From NCBI RefSeq assembly GCF_002407605.1, contig NZ_NXGV01000001.1, forward strand, positions 2,112,022 to 2,176,021: 64,000 nt of DNA. The letters run 5' to 3'. The notes under the pieces were generated by a model. It saw only the letters and a list, made by a program, of their open reading frames with translations. It was not told the DNA's origin and did not search any database. Position 1 is the stretch's first letter. Every line of letters begins with the position of its first letter. A program made the translations under genes and the position numbers. Below are positions 1-9,159 of this stretch, in pieces. The DNA is from Marinobacter sp. ANT_B65. Lineage in GTDB: Bacteria; Pseudomonadota; Gammaproteobacteria; Pseudomonadales; Oleiphilaceae.

Positions 1-694
1 GTGCCAGACAAAACCCGATTACCGCACCAAGCGGTGGCCCCCAGTGCTTTTCCATCCGGGACTGGGGGGCAATATCCTGGAAGATCAGATACAGAATCCC
101 GCCCGAGGCCACCAGCATGATAGCTCCCAGAACCTCAGGCCGCCCGGACAGGAAAAAATACCCAAGAAGACCCGCGACGGGGCCCGCCGTTGCCAGGCCT
201 GTCATCACTGTCAGTGTCTTTTTTGGTGTATAGCCGGGCTTGTCACAGAACTCGCGATAAGCATTGAATCCCTCCGGCAGATTTTGCATGGCAATCAACA
301 CAGCCATCAAAGGCGCAAGGTCCGGGTTCACTATAATCAACCCACCCAGAGCAGCAGCTTCCGGCACAAAGTCCAGCATCACACCCATCAACTGTGGCGA
401 TTCTCTGTGATGAGCACCCAGCATTCGCTCAATCCCGAAAAACAGCACGCCACCAGCAATAACAGCGGGTACGGCCCAGAACGAATTACCAATACTCGAC
501 TGCCCTTCCGGTATCAGCACAATGGTAACGCCACCAAGCAGAATGCCCCCGCCCAGAGCGATCAGAAAATGCCGGAACTCCCGCTCCAGCCAGTCGGGAC
601 CAATGCGCTCAACTCTTGCCAGCAATCCACCAAGAGGAATACAGATACCGGCAAGCGTTGTCAGACCTATGATATAGACCAGGTCAGATATCAT
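1..694 (-). CDS. ZIP family metal permease (partial, 3' end outside window)
   Basis: The first 231 codons of an inner-membrane divalent metal permease; the C-terminus lies beyond the window start. Several hydrophobic segments are visible, with ZIP-type motifs LDFVPEA (about residues 107-113) and QNLPEG (137-142), which correspond to the metal-site helices TM4 and TM5. In many ZIPs these helices carry histidines (HNxPEG); here the positions are D and Q, so the metal preference may differ from classical zinc uptake. The ATG at 694 overlaps the stop codon of the upstream glutathione transferase by 11 bases, so the two are probably one transcript with coupled translation. The family call is solid; the substrate is not known. 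Confidence 0.82.
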   Translation of the reverse strand, partial: MISDLVYIIGLTTLAGICIPLGGLLARVERIGPDWLEREFRHFLIALGGGILLGGVTIVLIPEGQSSIGNSFWAVPAVIAGGVLFFGIERMLGAHHRESPQLMGVMLDFVPEAAALGGLIIVNPDLAPLMAVLIAMQNLPEGFNAYREFCDKPGYTPKKTLTVMTGLATAGPVAGLLGYFFLSGRPEVLGAIMLVASGGILYLIFQDIAPQSRMEKHWGPPLGAVIGFCLA

Positions 695-1565
695 CAGAAG
701 GCGCAACAATCTTGTCCTGGGTCTTATATTCAAAGTCACTTGCGTCGTGGCGCTCAAAAAGCTGACTTTCAGGCTCACCCCAGGCACGGTTGACCATTCT
801 CCCACGCTGAACCGCCGGCCGCTCTTTTAGCTCCATGGTCCAGCGCAGCACATTGGTATAGGTGTGCGCTTCAAGAAACTCGGCCGCATCGTAAACCTTG
901 TTGGTTACCAGCGCGCCGTACCAGGGCCAGATCGCCATATCAGCAATTGTGTACTCGCTCCCGGCAACATAACGGTTATCTGCCAACTGACGATCCAGCA
1001 CATCCAGTTGTCGTTTAACCTCCATGGTGTAGCGGTTAACAGGGTATTCGTACTTCTCAGGTGCATAGGCAAAGAAGTGCCCGAAGCCCCCCCCCAAAAA
1101 CGCCGCACTGCCCATCTGCCAGAACAGCCAGTTAAGCGTTTCTGTGCGGTCTGCCAAATTTGAGGGCAGAAACCGGTCAAACTTCTCCGCCAGATACAGC
1201 AGTATGGAGCCCGATTCAAACACCCGGACAGCCGGATCCTGAGAGCGGTCCAGCAGCGCCGGAATCTTGGAGTTGGGGTTAATATCCACAAACCCACTAC
1301 CGAACTGTTCGCCATCGCTGATACGAACCAGCCAGGCATCATATTCAGCCTCACTGATTCCCAGCTCCAGCAACTCCTCCAGCATAATCGTGACTTTCAC
1401 ACCATTTGGCGTCGCCAGCGAATAGAGCTGAAAAGGGTGTTTGCCAACAGGCAGCTCTTTCTCGTGAGTCGGGCCTGCAATGGGACGGTTGATATTTGAA
1501 AAAGCGCCGCCGCTTGCAGACTCCCACTTCCAGACCTTGGGCGGGGTATAGGTGGGATCGCTCAT
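684..1565 (-). CDS. yghU: YghU-type glutathione S-transferase
   Basis: A cytosolic glutathione transferase of the Nu/YghU class, which binds two glutathiones and mainly acts as a disulfide-bond reductase. The 293-residue product follows E. coli YghU almost throughout: an N-terminal extension with GGAFSNINRP, a thioredoxin-like domain with TPNGVKVTIMLEEL, the ESGSILLYLAEKF segment, and an all-alpha C-terminal domain with YTIADMAIWPW. I chose ATG 1565 because it matches the YghU start and has AGGAG nine bases upstream; a reading frame open 21 codons further has no family support. It is followed by the overlapping ZIP permease gene. Confidence 0.93.
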   Translation of the reverse strand: MSDPTYTPPKVWKWESASGGAFSNINRPIAGPTHEKELPVGKHPFQLYSLATPNGVKVTIMLEELLELGISEAEYDAWLVRISDGEQFGSGFVDINPNSKIPALLDRSQDPAVRVFESGSILLYLAEKFDRFLPSNLADRTETLNWLFWQMGSAAFLGGGFGHFFAYAPEKYEYPVNRYTMEVKRQLDVLDRQLADNRYVAGSEYTIADMAIWPWYGALVTNKVYDAAEFLEAHTYTNVLRWTMELKERPAVQRGRMVNRAWGEPESQLFERHDASDFEYKTQDKIVAPSDDI

Positions 1566-1700
1566 AATTTTGGATACTCCTGGTTTGCTTCTTGCAAAAT
1601 TTGCGGGTAAGTAAGACAGAATATTCAATCAATTAAGTGACGCAAGCAAAACTGAATGCCTCACTATAGGCAAAGTTATCCAAACAAGGGAGTCAGGCAT

Positions 1701-1874
1701 ATGCCAATTACAGGATGGTTTTTTGTGTTCGCTGCCCTGGCCCTGATTCTGGGCAGCCTTTTCATGCTTCGGGATTCGGCCAGCAATATGCGTATCCCGG
1801 AAGACAAACTGGAGAAAATCCGCAAGCGTAAAGCAGAACTTGAAGCAGACGAAAACACAAAAGATCAATGGTAA
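1701..1874 (+). CDS. Small membrane protein, DUF2897 type
   Basis: A 57-residue peptide with one N-terminal membrane helix ([19 protein letters not shown]) and a charged, lysine/glutamate-rich cytoplasmic tail ([15 protein letters not shown]). This matches the layout of the short DUF2897 proteins of gammaproteobacteria, whose function is unknown. ATG 1701 is preferred over the upstream in-frame ATG at 1656 because it starts right at the membrane helix and has an AAGGGAG-like ribosome site. The 3' end overlaps the convergent pterin dehydratase gene by 10 bases. Confidence 0.7.
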   Translation: MPITGWFFVFAALALILGSLFMLRDSASNMRIPEDKLEKIRKRKAELEADENTKDQW

Positions 1875-2203
1875 GCAGCGTCTGTTAGCGCCGCCATAAT
1901 GAAATCATTTTTGTGCAGACCGCCGATTGCGTGTGTCCACCAACTGACAGTCACCTTCCCATACTCCAGAAGGATCGCCGGATGGTGATCTTCAGCCTCA
2001 GCCATCTCTCCAACCTTGCTGGTAAAGGCCAGCGCCTGGGCGAAGTTCCTGAACTCAAATTCTTTGCGTAGCTGCTCCTCACCGCTCACCTTAAGGATGC
2101 TCCAGCCCGGGACGCCTTTGTGCAGCATGCGCTTCTCTTCATCGCTTACCCCCGGGGATTCTGCGTTACACGCTTCACAGTGTTGTTCCGTCAGTACACT
2201 CAT
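1865..2203 (-). CDS. phhB: Pterin-4a-carbinolamine dehydratase
   Basis: Dehydrates 4a-hydroxytetrahydrobiopterin, regenerating the pterin cofactor used by phenylalanine hydroxylase. The 112-residue length is typical and the family active-site segment is intact ([32 protein letters not shown]), including the paired histidines and the later His of WWTH. Start at 2203: it has a strong AGGAGGTG ribosome site, and the longer reading frame adds 15 residues not seen in the family. The phenylalanine hydroxylase gene is not adjacent here, so pathway linkage is from family knowledge only. Confidence 0.93.
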   Translation of the reverse strand: MSVLTEQHCEACNAESPGVSDEEKRMLHKGVPGWSILKVSGEEQLRKEFEFRNFAQALAFTSKVGEMAEAEDHHPAILLEYGKVTVSWWTHAIGGLHKNDFIMAALTDAAYH

Positions 2204-2313
2204 GCACAACACCTCCTGATCTGGCACTCCGTGTCCCGCTACTGTCACTCACACCACAAGAGTGGGTTCAGTGACATATTTTATCAACCTGCTTCTTGAA
2301 ATCAGCCCGCCTT

Positions 2314-2343
2314 CAGAATACTGTATATTTAAACAGTATTCTG
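2314..2343 (+). promoter_or_regulatory. LexA (SOS) operator before imuA
   Basis: A 30-base palindrome with perfect 11-bp arms (CAGAATACTGT and ACAGTATTCTG) around an AT-rich 8-base centre. It contains the LexA consensus CTGT-N8-ACAG. It ends 10 bases before the imuA start codon, so bound LexA would cover the promoter or start region. This is the expected control for an imuA-imuB-dnaE2 cassette. Confidence 0.93.
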
Positions 2344-2353
2344 GGATTTTACC

Positions 2354-3043
2354 ATGAGCGAACTTCTTGACACGTTAATGCAGGATGCCCGTGTCTGGCA
2401 GGGACACCGGCACAATAAAACCATTCAACCGGCAGAGCCCACCGGATATCAGGCCCTGGACAACCAGCTCGGAGGCATCGGCTGGCCCCGGGGTGCTTTA
2501 AGCGAATGCCTGCTGGACACCCCCGGCATTGGCGAGCTGACTCTGTTGGTACCCCTGATGCAGCGGCTGTCTCAGGCAGGTAAAACCGTATTCTGGCTGA
2601 ATCCTCCCCATACGCCTTACGCTCCGGCTCTGATGCGAAAAGATATAGACCTGGATCAGATAATCATGATCCACACAGAAAACAAAGGCGACTTCCTCTG
2701 GGCTCTGGAAAACTGCCTGCGCTCCCCGGTTACCGGTCTGGTAATGGCCTGGCCTGGAAAACTCGCAGCCAGGGAAATCCGGCGCCTGCAGCTGGCAGCC
2801 GAAGCCGGCAGCAATGTTTGCGTACTTTTTCGTGAGCGATACTACGCCGGGCAGAATTCTCCGGCCGCCCTGCGCCTGGAGCTTGAACCCGACGACCAGC
2901 AGAGCCTGAAAGTAAATGTGGTTAAACGCCGAGGCAGCTGGCCCGGCCAGCGCTGCTCACTTGCCATGGCCCAGCGCGCGGATCTGTTTCACCATGAAGC
3001 ACCCCGTGTGGTTCAGGGTCCCTGGCTCACACCGGCAAGGTAA
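2354..3043 (+). CDS. imuA: ImuA, RecA-like SOS mutagenesis accessory protein
   Basis: First gene of the imuA-imuB-dnaE2 damage-inducible translesion cassette. The 229-residue product shows the ImuA/SulA-like reduced RecA fold: an N-terminal TGYQALDNQLGGIGWPRGALSECL segment typical of ImuA, a beta-strand-rich core and a C-terminal tail (SWPGQRCSLAMAQ). Unlike RecA, no intact Walker A GxxGxGKT is present: the equivalent position reads TPGIGELTL. It directly follows a LexA operator and is separated from imuB by only five bases, so it is SOS controlled and cotranscribed. Confidence 0.92.
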   Translation: MSELLDTLMQDARVWQGHRHNKTIQPAEPTGYQALDNQLGGIGWPRGALSECLLDTPGIGELTLLVPLMQRLSQAGKTVFWLNPPHTPYAPALMRKDIDLDQIIMIHTENKGDFLWALENCLRSPVTGLVMAWPGKLAAREIRRLQLAAEAGSNVCVLFRERYYAGQNSPAALRLELEPDDQQSLKVNVVKRRGSWPGQRCSLAMAQRADLFHHEAPRVVQGPWLTPAR

Positions 3044-3048
3044 TCTAT

Positions 3049-4467
3049 ATGCTCTGGCTGTACCTGCATTTTCCTCACCTGTTGCTGGACCACATTCGCC
3101 GCTCAAATGAGAATTCGGATGCGCTGGTGATTGTGGAGGGTTCAGGGCAAAAGATAATACAGGCCTGCCCCGCTGCCCGGGATCTGGGCATAAACACCGG
3201 GATGAGGCTAAAAACGGCCCTTGGCCTGGTGCCAGATCTGTGCATAGTAAAGGCCGATCAGCAGCAGGAAGTCCGGACTCTGGAAGATCAGGCCCGCTGG
3301 CTGTATCGCTATGCGGCTCACATTGTTCTTGTTCCACCAAACGGCCTGTTAGCTGAAATAGGCAGTCTGCAACGATTATACGGTGGCCTTTCTGCCGTAT
3401 GGCAGGCAGTTGAAGACGTACTGCATGAACGCCAGCTTACCGCCTGGCCAGGTATTGGCCATACCCCATTGGCCGCCCGCCTGATTGCACGTAACGGCAA
3501 AGGGGAGTGCTCATCGGATAAAAACCATATTCTCCGGACTCTTGGCCAGATGCCACTAGTGGCCGCGGAGTTTGACGGGCGGACCTGCACCCGCCTGCAG
3601 CGGCTTGGTCTGAACAAGCTTGAAGAAGTATTCCGTTTACCGCCGGCAGAGATGGCCCGCAGGCTGTCTCCGGAAATTCTGGCGTATATCCAGAAAATTC
3701 TGGGTTCCAGACCCGACCCTCAGACGCCCTGGCAACCACCTCACTACTTCCGCCAGCAGGCGGACTTTGTGCAGGAAATTGAGCGGTCCCAGGGACTGTT
3801 GTTTCCATTGCAGCGCATACTTTCTGAGCTGGAGAAAGATCTGTGCTGGCGCCAGCAGGACACCGACAGCCTGCTGCTGGTTCTCCAGCACCGGCATGCA
3901 GAAGCAACGCGCTTGCACATCCGCACATCTGGCCCGGAGCACAGAGCGGAAGCATTTCTCAGCCTGATCAGCCTTAGATTTGAGCAACAGCCACTGCAGG
4001 CACCGGTGATATCGCTGCGACTGATCGTAAAACGGTTTCTAGACCGTGAAGCCCCCGGCGGGCAGGACCTTCTAGGCGAAAACCAGGACCTGAACGAAGC
4101 CTGGCATACTCTGATAAGCCGTCTTCAGGCAAAGCTTGGGCATAATGCACTGAAGCAACTTACGCCCCAGGCAGATCACCGGCCAGAACGAGCCTGGAGC
4201 GCTGCAGATGTCCGGCGCACAAACCGTGCTTCGACAACAACGACCGGCCAACTACCTCAACGCCCCTTGTGGCTTCTGCAGGGACCGCAACCACTAGAGG
4301 AAGTGCCGCAGGCATGGTTTGCAGGCCCGGAAAGAATCAGCGGAGGCTGGTGGGACGGTCAGCGGGTGCATCGGGATTATTACGTAGCACAACTGAATAA
4401 CGGCCAGCTAGCCTGGGTATTCCGGGATATACGGGAAGGCTGGTTCGTACACGGGTGGTTTGGCTGA
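3049..4467 (+). CDS. imuB: ImuB, catalytically inactive Y-family polymerase
   Basis: Y-family DNA polymerase relative of 472 residues that bridges the beta clamp and DnaE2 during SOS mutagenesis. The acidic catalytic residues of true Y-family polymerases are missing: the first motif, normally DMDxFFA, reads YLHFPHLLLD, and the SxDE motif reads LLAEIGSLQRLYGG. The C-terminus carries the ImuB signature (GPERISGGWWDG, RDYYVA, GWFVHGWFG), and RPLWLL lies before it. The imuB stop and the dnaE2 ATG share one base (TGATG), indicating coupled translation. Regulated from the LexA box before imuA. Confidence 0.94.
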   Translation: MLWLYLHFPHLLLDHIRRSNENSDALVIVEGSGQKIIQACPAARDLGINTGMRLKTALGLVPDLCIVKADQQQEVRTLEDQARWLYRYAAHIVLVPPNGLLAEIGSLQRLYGGLSAVWQAVEDVLHERQLTAWPGIGHTPLAARLIARNGKGECSSDKNHILRTLGQMPLVAAEFDGRTCTRLQRLGLNKLEEVFRLPPAEMARRLSPEILAYIQKILGSRPDPQTPWQPPHYFRQQADFVQEIERSQGLLFPLQRILSELEKDLCWRQQDTDSLLLVLQHRHAEATRLHIRTSGPEHRAEAFLSLISLRFEQQPLQAPVISLRLIVKRFLDREAPGGQDLLGENQDLNEAWHTLISRLQAKLGHNALKQLTPQADHRPERAWSAADVRRTNRASTTTTGQLPQRPLWLLQGPQPLEEVPQAWFAGPERISGGWWDGQRVHRDYYVAQLNNGQLAWVFRDIREGWFVHGWFG

Positions 4468-7400
4468 TGGATGAACCTGACTGTTACGCAGAGCTGTTTT
4501 GTTTCAGCAACTTCACCTTCCTGACTGGAGCGTCCCACCCTCATGAACTTGCAGAGCGCGCAAAAGAACTAGGATACACCGCGCTGGCGATAACCGACGC
4601 CTGTTCAGTTGCGGGCATTCCCCGCGCCTGGGCCGCGCTGAAAGACAGCCCTGTAAAACTGGTTACCGGGAGCTGGTTTGAGCTGGACGATGCACCTCCC
4701 GGCACCAGTACAGTCAGGTTTATTCTTCTGGCCCGGACCCGCAAGGGGTATGGCCAGCTTTGTCAGCTTATAACCACGGCGCGACGCCGCGCAGACAAAG
4801 GGCAATACAGGCTTCTTCATGCAGATATCGAAACCCATGAGCTGGATGACTGCCTGTGCCTGTGGTTGCCAGCCTCACCGGCTGAGGCCAGTGCGGATCA
4901 GGCTCTGTCTTGCGGTGAATGGTTATTACGGCTGTTTGAGCACCGTTTCTGGATTGCCGCAGCTCGTACCCTGGAATCCGGTGAGGAACAGCAACTGGCC
5001 CGGATACGGTGGCTTTCCGGGCACATGTGCTGCCCGGTGACAGCTACTGGTGAAGTTCACATGCACAGCCGGGAACGGCAGCCTCTGCAGGATGTGCTCA
5101 CCGCTCTGCGCAACCACACCAGCCTGGAAAATGCCGGCCACCACCTGTTCCAGAACGGTGAACGCTATCTGCGCCCGCTGTCGGTACTGCAGCGATTGTT
5201 CCCCGGAGCCTGGCTGAAAGAGTCTTTGCATATCGCCCAGCTGTGCACCTTTGAGCCCGGCAGCCTGCGCTATGAATACCCCCCGGATCTTGTGCCGGAG
5301 GGAGAAAGCCCGGCGGATTATCTGAGGCAACTAACCCGGAAAGGTGAACGCAAACGTTACCCGGAGGGCACGCCCTTGTCTGTTCAGGCTCTGATCCGCA
5401 AAGAGCTGGGCCTGATTTCCGAAATGAAGTATGAGCACTACTTTCTTACCATCAATGACATTGTAGCCTTTGCCCGCAGCCGTAACATTCTCTGCCAGGG
5501 CCGGGGCTCTGCCGCAAACTCAGCGGTTTGCTACTGCCTTGGCATTACCGAAGTAAATCCCGCCCGGGTCGAACTGCTGTTTGAACGCTTTATATCCAAA
5601 GACAGGAATGAACCGCCGGATATCGACGTGGATTTTGAGCACGAACGCCGGGAAGAAGTCATCCAGTACATCTACCAGCGATACAGCCGGGAGCGGGCCG
5701 CACTGGCGGCAACCGTTATCCGTTACCGACCGCGCAGTGCCATCCGCGACGTGGGCAAAGCCCTCGGGTTTGATCCGGCACTGGTGGAGCAGTTACTGGA
5801 AGGCATCGACTGGCGTGACAAAGCCACCAACTGGCGCCAGCAGATTCTCGACAAACGCCTGACCCGGAACCCGAAAGTTGCCGATCAGTTTTTTTCTCTG
5901 GTAAACACCCTGCTCGGCTTTCCCCGACACCTGTCACAGCATGTGGGCGGCTTTGTGATCAGCTCCGGGCCACTGGCCGAGCTTGTACCAGTCGAGAATG
6001 CTGCTATGGCCGATCGCACGGTTATCCAGTGGGACAAAGACGACCTGGAAAGCCTGGGTCTGATGAAGGTAGACATTCTCGCTCTGGGCATGCTTACAGC
6101 CATTCGTAAAGCCCTGGAGTTAATCAGCAAACAGGAAGGCCGGCCTTTCCATATGCAGGACATTCCTCAGGAAGACCACGCCACCTACAAGATGCTGCAA
6201 AAAGGCGACAGCATTGGCGTATTCCAGGTGGAATCCCGTGCCCAGATCAACATGCTCCCCAGACTGAAACCCGAAACCTTCTACGACCTTGTGATTGAAG
6301 TTGCCATCGTTCGTCCCGGCCCCATTCAGGGCGACATGGTGCACCCTTACCTGCGCCGGAAACATGGCCTTGAACCCGTGGATTATCCCGATGACGCTAT
6401 CCGCAGCGTACTTGAGCGCACCTTGGGAGTACCCATTTTTCAGGAGCAGGTTATTAAACTGGCCATGGTTGCAGCTGGTTTCACCGCTGGCGAAGCCGAC
6501 CAGTTACGCCGAGCCATGGCCGCCTGGAAATCCCACGGCGACATGACCCAGTTCCGGGAAAAACTCATCAAAGGCATGCTGGAACGAGGTCACGACGCTG
6601 ATTTTGCCGAGCGCCTCTACCTGCAAATCTGTGGCTTTGGCGGTTATGGCTTCCCGGAATCCCACGCAGCCAGCTTTGCCCTGCTTGTTTATATCTCAGC
6701 CTGGATCAAACGACATTATCCTGCAGCCTTCTACTGTGCCCTGCTCAACAGCCAGCCCATGGGTTTCTACTCTCCATCCCAACTGATACAGGACGCCCGG
6801 CGCCATGGCGTTATGGCACTACCACCAGACATCAACAACAGTCAGTGGGATCACACCCTGGAAGGCCCTGATCACCAACTGCGCCTTGGCCTGAGAATCA
6901 TACGGGGATTCCCGGAAAACGCCGCCGAACGCCTATGCCAGCACCGCCCCAAAACCGGCTACCGTTCCGCCACCGAGTTACGCCGTCTGGCAAACCTGAA
7001 CCAGCGCGAAATGGAGCTGCTGGCTGGTGCCAACGCTATGCCGGCTTTCGCCGCCAACCGCCATCAGGCTTACTGGCAACTACTGGGACACGAAAAACCC
7101 GCTGAGCTTTTTTCAACAGCAGAAGACAGCGAAAACTACGAGCCAGAGTCCTGCCTTCAGCTACCGGAACCCACCGAAGGCCAGAACCTGCTCGCAGACT
7201 ATGCCAGCCAGGGCCTCACCCTGCAGCGCCACCCATTGGCTCTGCTCCGGGAACAGGGTCACTTACAGTTCTGTCTCAGCGCCGAACAGCTCAAAACTAC
7301 CAAAGCCGGCATTCCTGTACAGGTAGCCGGCCTGGTAACCGGCCGTCAACGCCCCGGCTCCGCCTCCGGCGTTACCTTCGTAACCCTGGAAGACGAAACC

Positions 7401-7592
7401 GGCAATGTGAACGTCGTCGTCTGGCTGGAAACCGCCCGCCGGCAACGTAAGCCGCTACTCACCGCAAGGTTGTTACACGTAAAAGGCGTTCTGGAAAGAG
7501 AAGGGGAAATTGTTCATGTCATGGCGGGAAAACTCTCGGATCTGAGTCATCTGATACAGACACTTCCGATCAACTCGCGAGATTTCCACTAA
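4467..7592 (+). CDS. dnaE2: Error-prone DNA polymerase III alpha-type subunit DnaE2 (ImuC)
   Basis: The catalytic polymerase of the SOS mutasome, 1041 residues. Domains in order: PHP domain at the N-terminus (YAELFCFSNFTFLTGASHP), C-family palm with the catalytic aspartates in PPDIDVDF (about residues 384-391) and in LMKVDILALGML, helix-hairpin-helix region, and a C-terminal OB fold (VAGLVTGRQRPGSASG, then VTLEDETGNVNVVVW). The length fits DnaE2 rather than the longer replicative DnaE1. ATG 4467 overlaps the imuB stop; a GTG at 4455 is possible but would extend into imuB. The gene ends before a structured intergenic repeat. Confidence 0.95.
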   Translation: MDEPDCYAELFCFSNFTFLTGASHPHELAERAKELGYTALAITDACSVAGIPRAWAALKDSPVKLVTGSWFELDDAPPGTSTVRFILLARTRKGYGQLCQLITTARRRADKGQYRLLHADIETHELDDCLCLWLPASPAEASADQALSCGEWLLRLFEHRFWIAAARTLESGEEQQLARIRWLSGHMCCPVTATGEVHMHSRERQPLQDVLTALRNHTSLENAGHHLFQNGERYLRPLSVLQRLFPGAWLKESLHIAQLCTFEPGSLRYEYPPDLVPEGESPADYLRQLTRKGERKRYPEGTPLSVQALIRKELGLISEMKYEHYFLTINDIVAFARSRNILCQGRGSAANSAVCYCLGITEVNPARVELLFERFISKDRNEPPDIDVDFEHERREEVIQYIYQRYSRERAALAATVIRYRPRSAIRDVGKALGFDPALVEQLLEGIDWRDKATNWRQQILDKRLTRNPKVADQFFSLVNTLLGFPRHLSQHVGGFVISSGPLAELVPVENAAMADRTVIQWDKDDLESLGLMKVDILALGMLTAIRKALELISKQEGRPFHMQDIPQEDHATYKMLQKGDSIGVFQVESRAQINMLPRLKPETFYDLVIEVAIVRPGPIQGDMVHPYLRRKHGLEPVDYPDDAIRSVLERTLGVPIFQEQVIKLAMVAAGFTAGEADQLRRAMAAWKSHGDMTQFREKLIKGMLERGHDADFAERLYLQICGFGGYGFPESHAASFALLVYISAWIKRHYPAAFYCALLNSQPMGFYSPSQLIQDARRHGVMALPPDINNSQWDHTLEGPDHQLRLGLRIIRGFPENAAERLCQHRPKTGYRSATELRRLANLNQREMELLAGANAMPAFAANRHQAYWQLLGHEKPAELFSTAEDSENYEPESCLQLPEPTEGQNLLADYASQGLTLQRHPLALLREQGHLQFCLSAEQLKTTKAGIPVQVAGLVTGRQRPGSASGVTFVTLEDETGNVNVVVWLETARRQRKPLLTARLLHVKGVLEREGEIVHVMAGKLSDLSHLIQTLPINSRDFH

Positions 7593-7636
7593 GCAGATTA
7601 TCGTGGATTTCCAGAACGATAGCTCCTGAGTTCATA

Positions 7637-7747
7637 GAGCCGGAGGGATGCCTTCTTTCAGGAATGTCTGTGGCCAAGGATGGCCACAGTCAAGCGCACA
7701 TGGATGTGCCTCGTAGCGGTTCCTGAAAGAAGGCATCCCTCCGGCTC
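7637..7747 (+). repeat. Structured intergenic repeat, copy 1 (28-bp perfect inverted arms)
   Basis: Perfect 28-base arms (7637-7664 and 7720-7747, starting GAGCCGGAGGGATGCC) enclose a 55-base core. The core has two further hairpins: a 9-bp stem CTGTGGCCA/TGGCCACAG with loop AGGA, and GCACAT/ATGTGC. The whole can fold as a long cruciform with a branched tip. It lies between the convergent genes dnaE2 and oadB. Copies with the same core but unrelated arms are at 41786-41883 and 57808-57914. No open reading frame or attC core sites are seen. Confidence 0.85.
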
Positions 7748-7777
7748 AAACACCAAATACAGCAGGCCTAGAAGCAA

Positions 7778-7803
7778 AAAACCCCGCACCAAGGCGGGGT
7801 TTT
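7778..7803 (-). terminator. Intrinsic terminator after oadB
   Basis: The hairpin AAAACCCCGC / GCGGGGTTTT has a 6-base loop. On the minus strand it is followed by a run of six T, 20 bases past the oadB stop. Four T also follow on the plus strand, so it may act in both directions and insulate dnaE2 from oadB. Confidence 0.85.
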
Positions 7804-7822
7804 CACACTACAAGAGCAACAA

Positions 7823-9145
7823 TCAGCCAAGCAGCTTGATCATCACACCCGCAGCAACAGCAGAGCCGATAACACCAGCAACGTTCGGCCCCATGGCGTG
7901 CATCAGCAGGAAGTTCTGCGGATTCGCCTCAAGACCAACCTTGTTGGAAACCCGCGCTGCCATTGGCACCGCAGACACACCAGCGGAACCAATCAACGGA
8001 TTGATTTGTTCCTTGGTCACCTTGTTCATCAGCTTCGCCATCAGAACACCACAAGCGGTACCCACACAGAATGCCGCCATACCCAGCAACAGAATACCCA
8101 GAGTCTGCAGATCCAGGAATTTGTCGGCACCCAGCTTGGAGCCAACAGAGAGGCCCAGGAAGATCGTCACAATGTTAATCAGAGCATTCTGGGAGGTATC
8201 ACTCAAACGCTCAACAACGCCACATTCACGCATCAGATTACCAAAGCAGAACATACCCAGCAGAGGCGCTGCATCCGGCAGGAACAAAGCCGTCGCAATC
8301 AGCACTACAATCGGGAATACAATCTTTTCCGCCTTTTTCACCGGGCGCAACTGGGACATCTTGATCGCGCGTTCTTTTTCCGTGGTCAGCGCCTTCATAA
8401 TAGGCGGCTGGATCATTGGTACCAGAGCCATATAGGAATAGGCAGCAACCGCAATAGCCCCCAGAAGATGCGGAGCAAGAATACTCGACACGTAAATAGA
8501 CGTCGGGCCATCCGCGCCACCAATGATACCAATGGCCGCTGCTTCAAAGATGGTGAAATCCATGATTCCACTCCAGTTAAGCAATGCCGCACCAAGAACG
8601 GTGCCGAAAATGCCAAACTGGGCAGCCGCGCCAAGCAACAGAGTCTTCGGGTTCGCCAGCAGCGGACCAAAGTCTGTCATAGCTCCAACGCCCATGAAAA
8701 TAATCAACGGCGCAGCACCACTAGCGATCGAGACGGTATAGAAGTTGTAAAGCATGCCGTTGGTGTAACCCAGGCTCTGGGCAACGACACTGGCCTGCTG
8801 AGCCATCACATAATCTGCACCTTTATAGGCTGCCTTGAAGGCATCTAAAACCTCCGGTGTGACTACCTGGCCCGACTGAAAGCCCACATCAAGGACGCTC
8901 GCAAGCGCTAAAAGTGTATCCGGATTCGCAATATGGATAGCGTTTTCAGCGGCAGACAGGGCGAGCCCTGCCTCCGGAATATTCGCCAGAATGCCACCGA
9001 ACCCGATCGGCACCAGCAACAACGGCTCAAAGCCCTTACGAATCGCAAGGAACAGCAGAAGAAGACCGACACAGATCATGAAGAACTGGCCGATTGATAG
9101 ATTAAACAGGCCGCTGCCTGTCCACAACGTCATTAATTTATCCAT
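7823..9145 (-). CDS. oadB: Oxaloacetate decarboxylase beta subunit, sodium pump
   Basis: Membrane subunit that decarboxylates carboxybiotin and uses the energy to export sodium ions. The 440-residue product is almost entirely hydrophobic, with the family segments [62 protein letters not shown] (with the conserved Asp of the ion path) and [12 protein letters not shown] near the C-terminus. It is the last gene of oadG-oadA-oadB, 14 bases after oadA, and is followed by an intrinsic terminator. Length and motifs are full. Confidence 0.96.
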   Translation of the reverse strand: MDKLMTLWTGSGLFNLSIGQFFMICVGLLLLFLAIRKGFEPLLLVPIGFGGILANIPEAGLALSAAENAIHIANPDTLLALASVLDVGFQSGQVVTPEVLDAFKAAYKGADYVMAQQASVVAQSLGYTNGMLYNFYTVSIASGAAPLIIFMGVGAMTDFGPLLANPKTLLLGAAAQFGIFGTVLGAALLNWSGIMDFTIFEAAAIGIIGGADGPTSIYVSSILAPHLLGAIAVAAYSYMALVPMIQPPIMKALTTEKERAIKMSQLRPVKKAEKIVFPIVVLIATALFLPDAAPLLGMFCFGNLMRECGVVERLSDTSQNALINIVTIFLGLSVGSKLGADKFLDLQTLGILLLGMAAFCVGTACGVLMAKLMNKVTKEQINPLIGSAGVSAVPMAARVSNKVGLEANPQNFLLMHAMGPNVAGVIGSAVAAGVMIKLLG

Positions 9146-9159
9146 GGAATGCTGGCCCT

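Noticed and set aside
44..793. Plus-strand frame of 249 codons at the window start
   Set aside because: Antisense to the ZIP permease; the composition is low in hydrophobic residues and matches no family, whereas the minus strand gives a clear membrane protein.
7637..7747. Structured repeat as an integron attC site or CRISPR remnant
   Set aside because: No paired GTTRRRY/RYYYAAC core sites, no integrase gene, and no regular short repeats with spacers.
7898..8848. Plus-strand frame of 316 codons inside oadB
   Set aside because: Antisense shadow of oadB; rich in His, Arg, Asn and Gln without family features.
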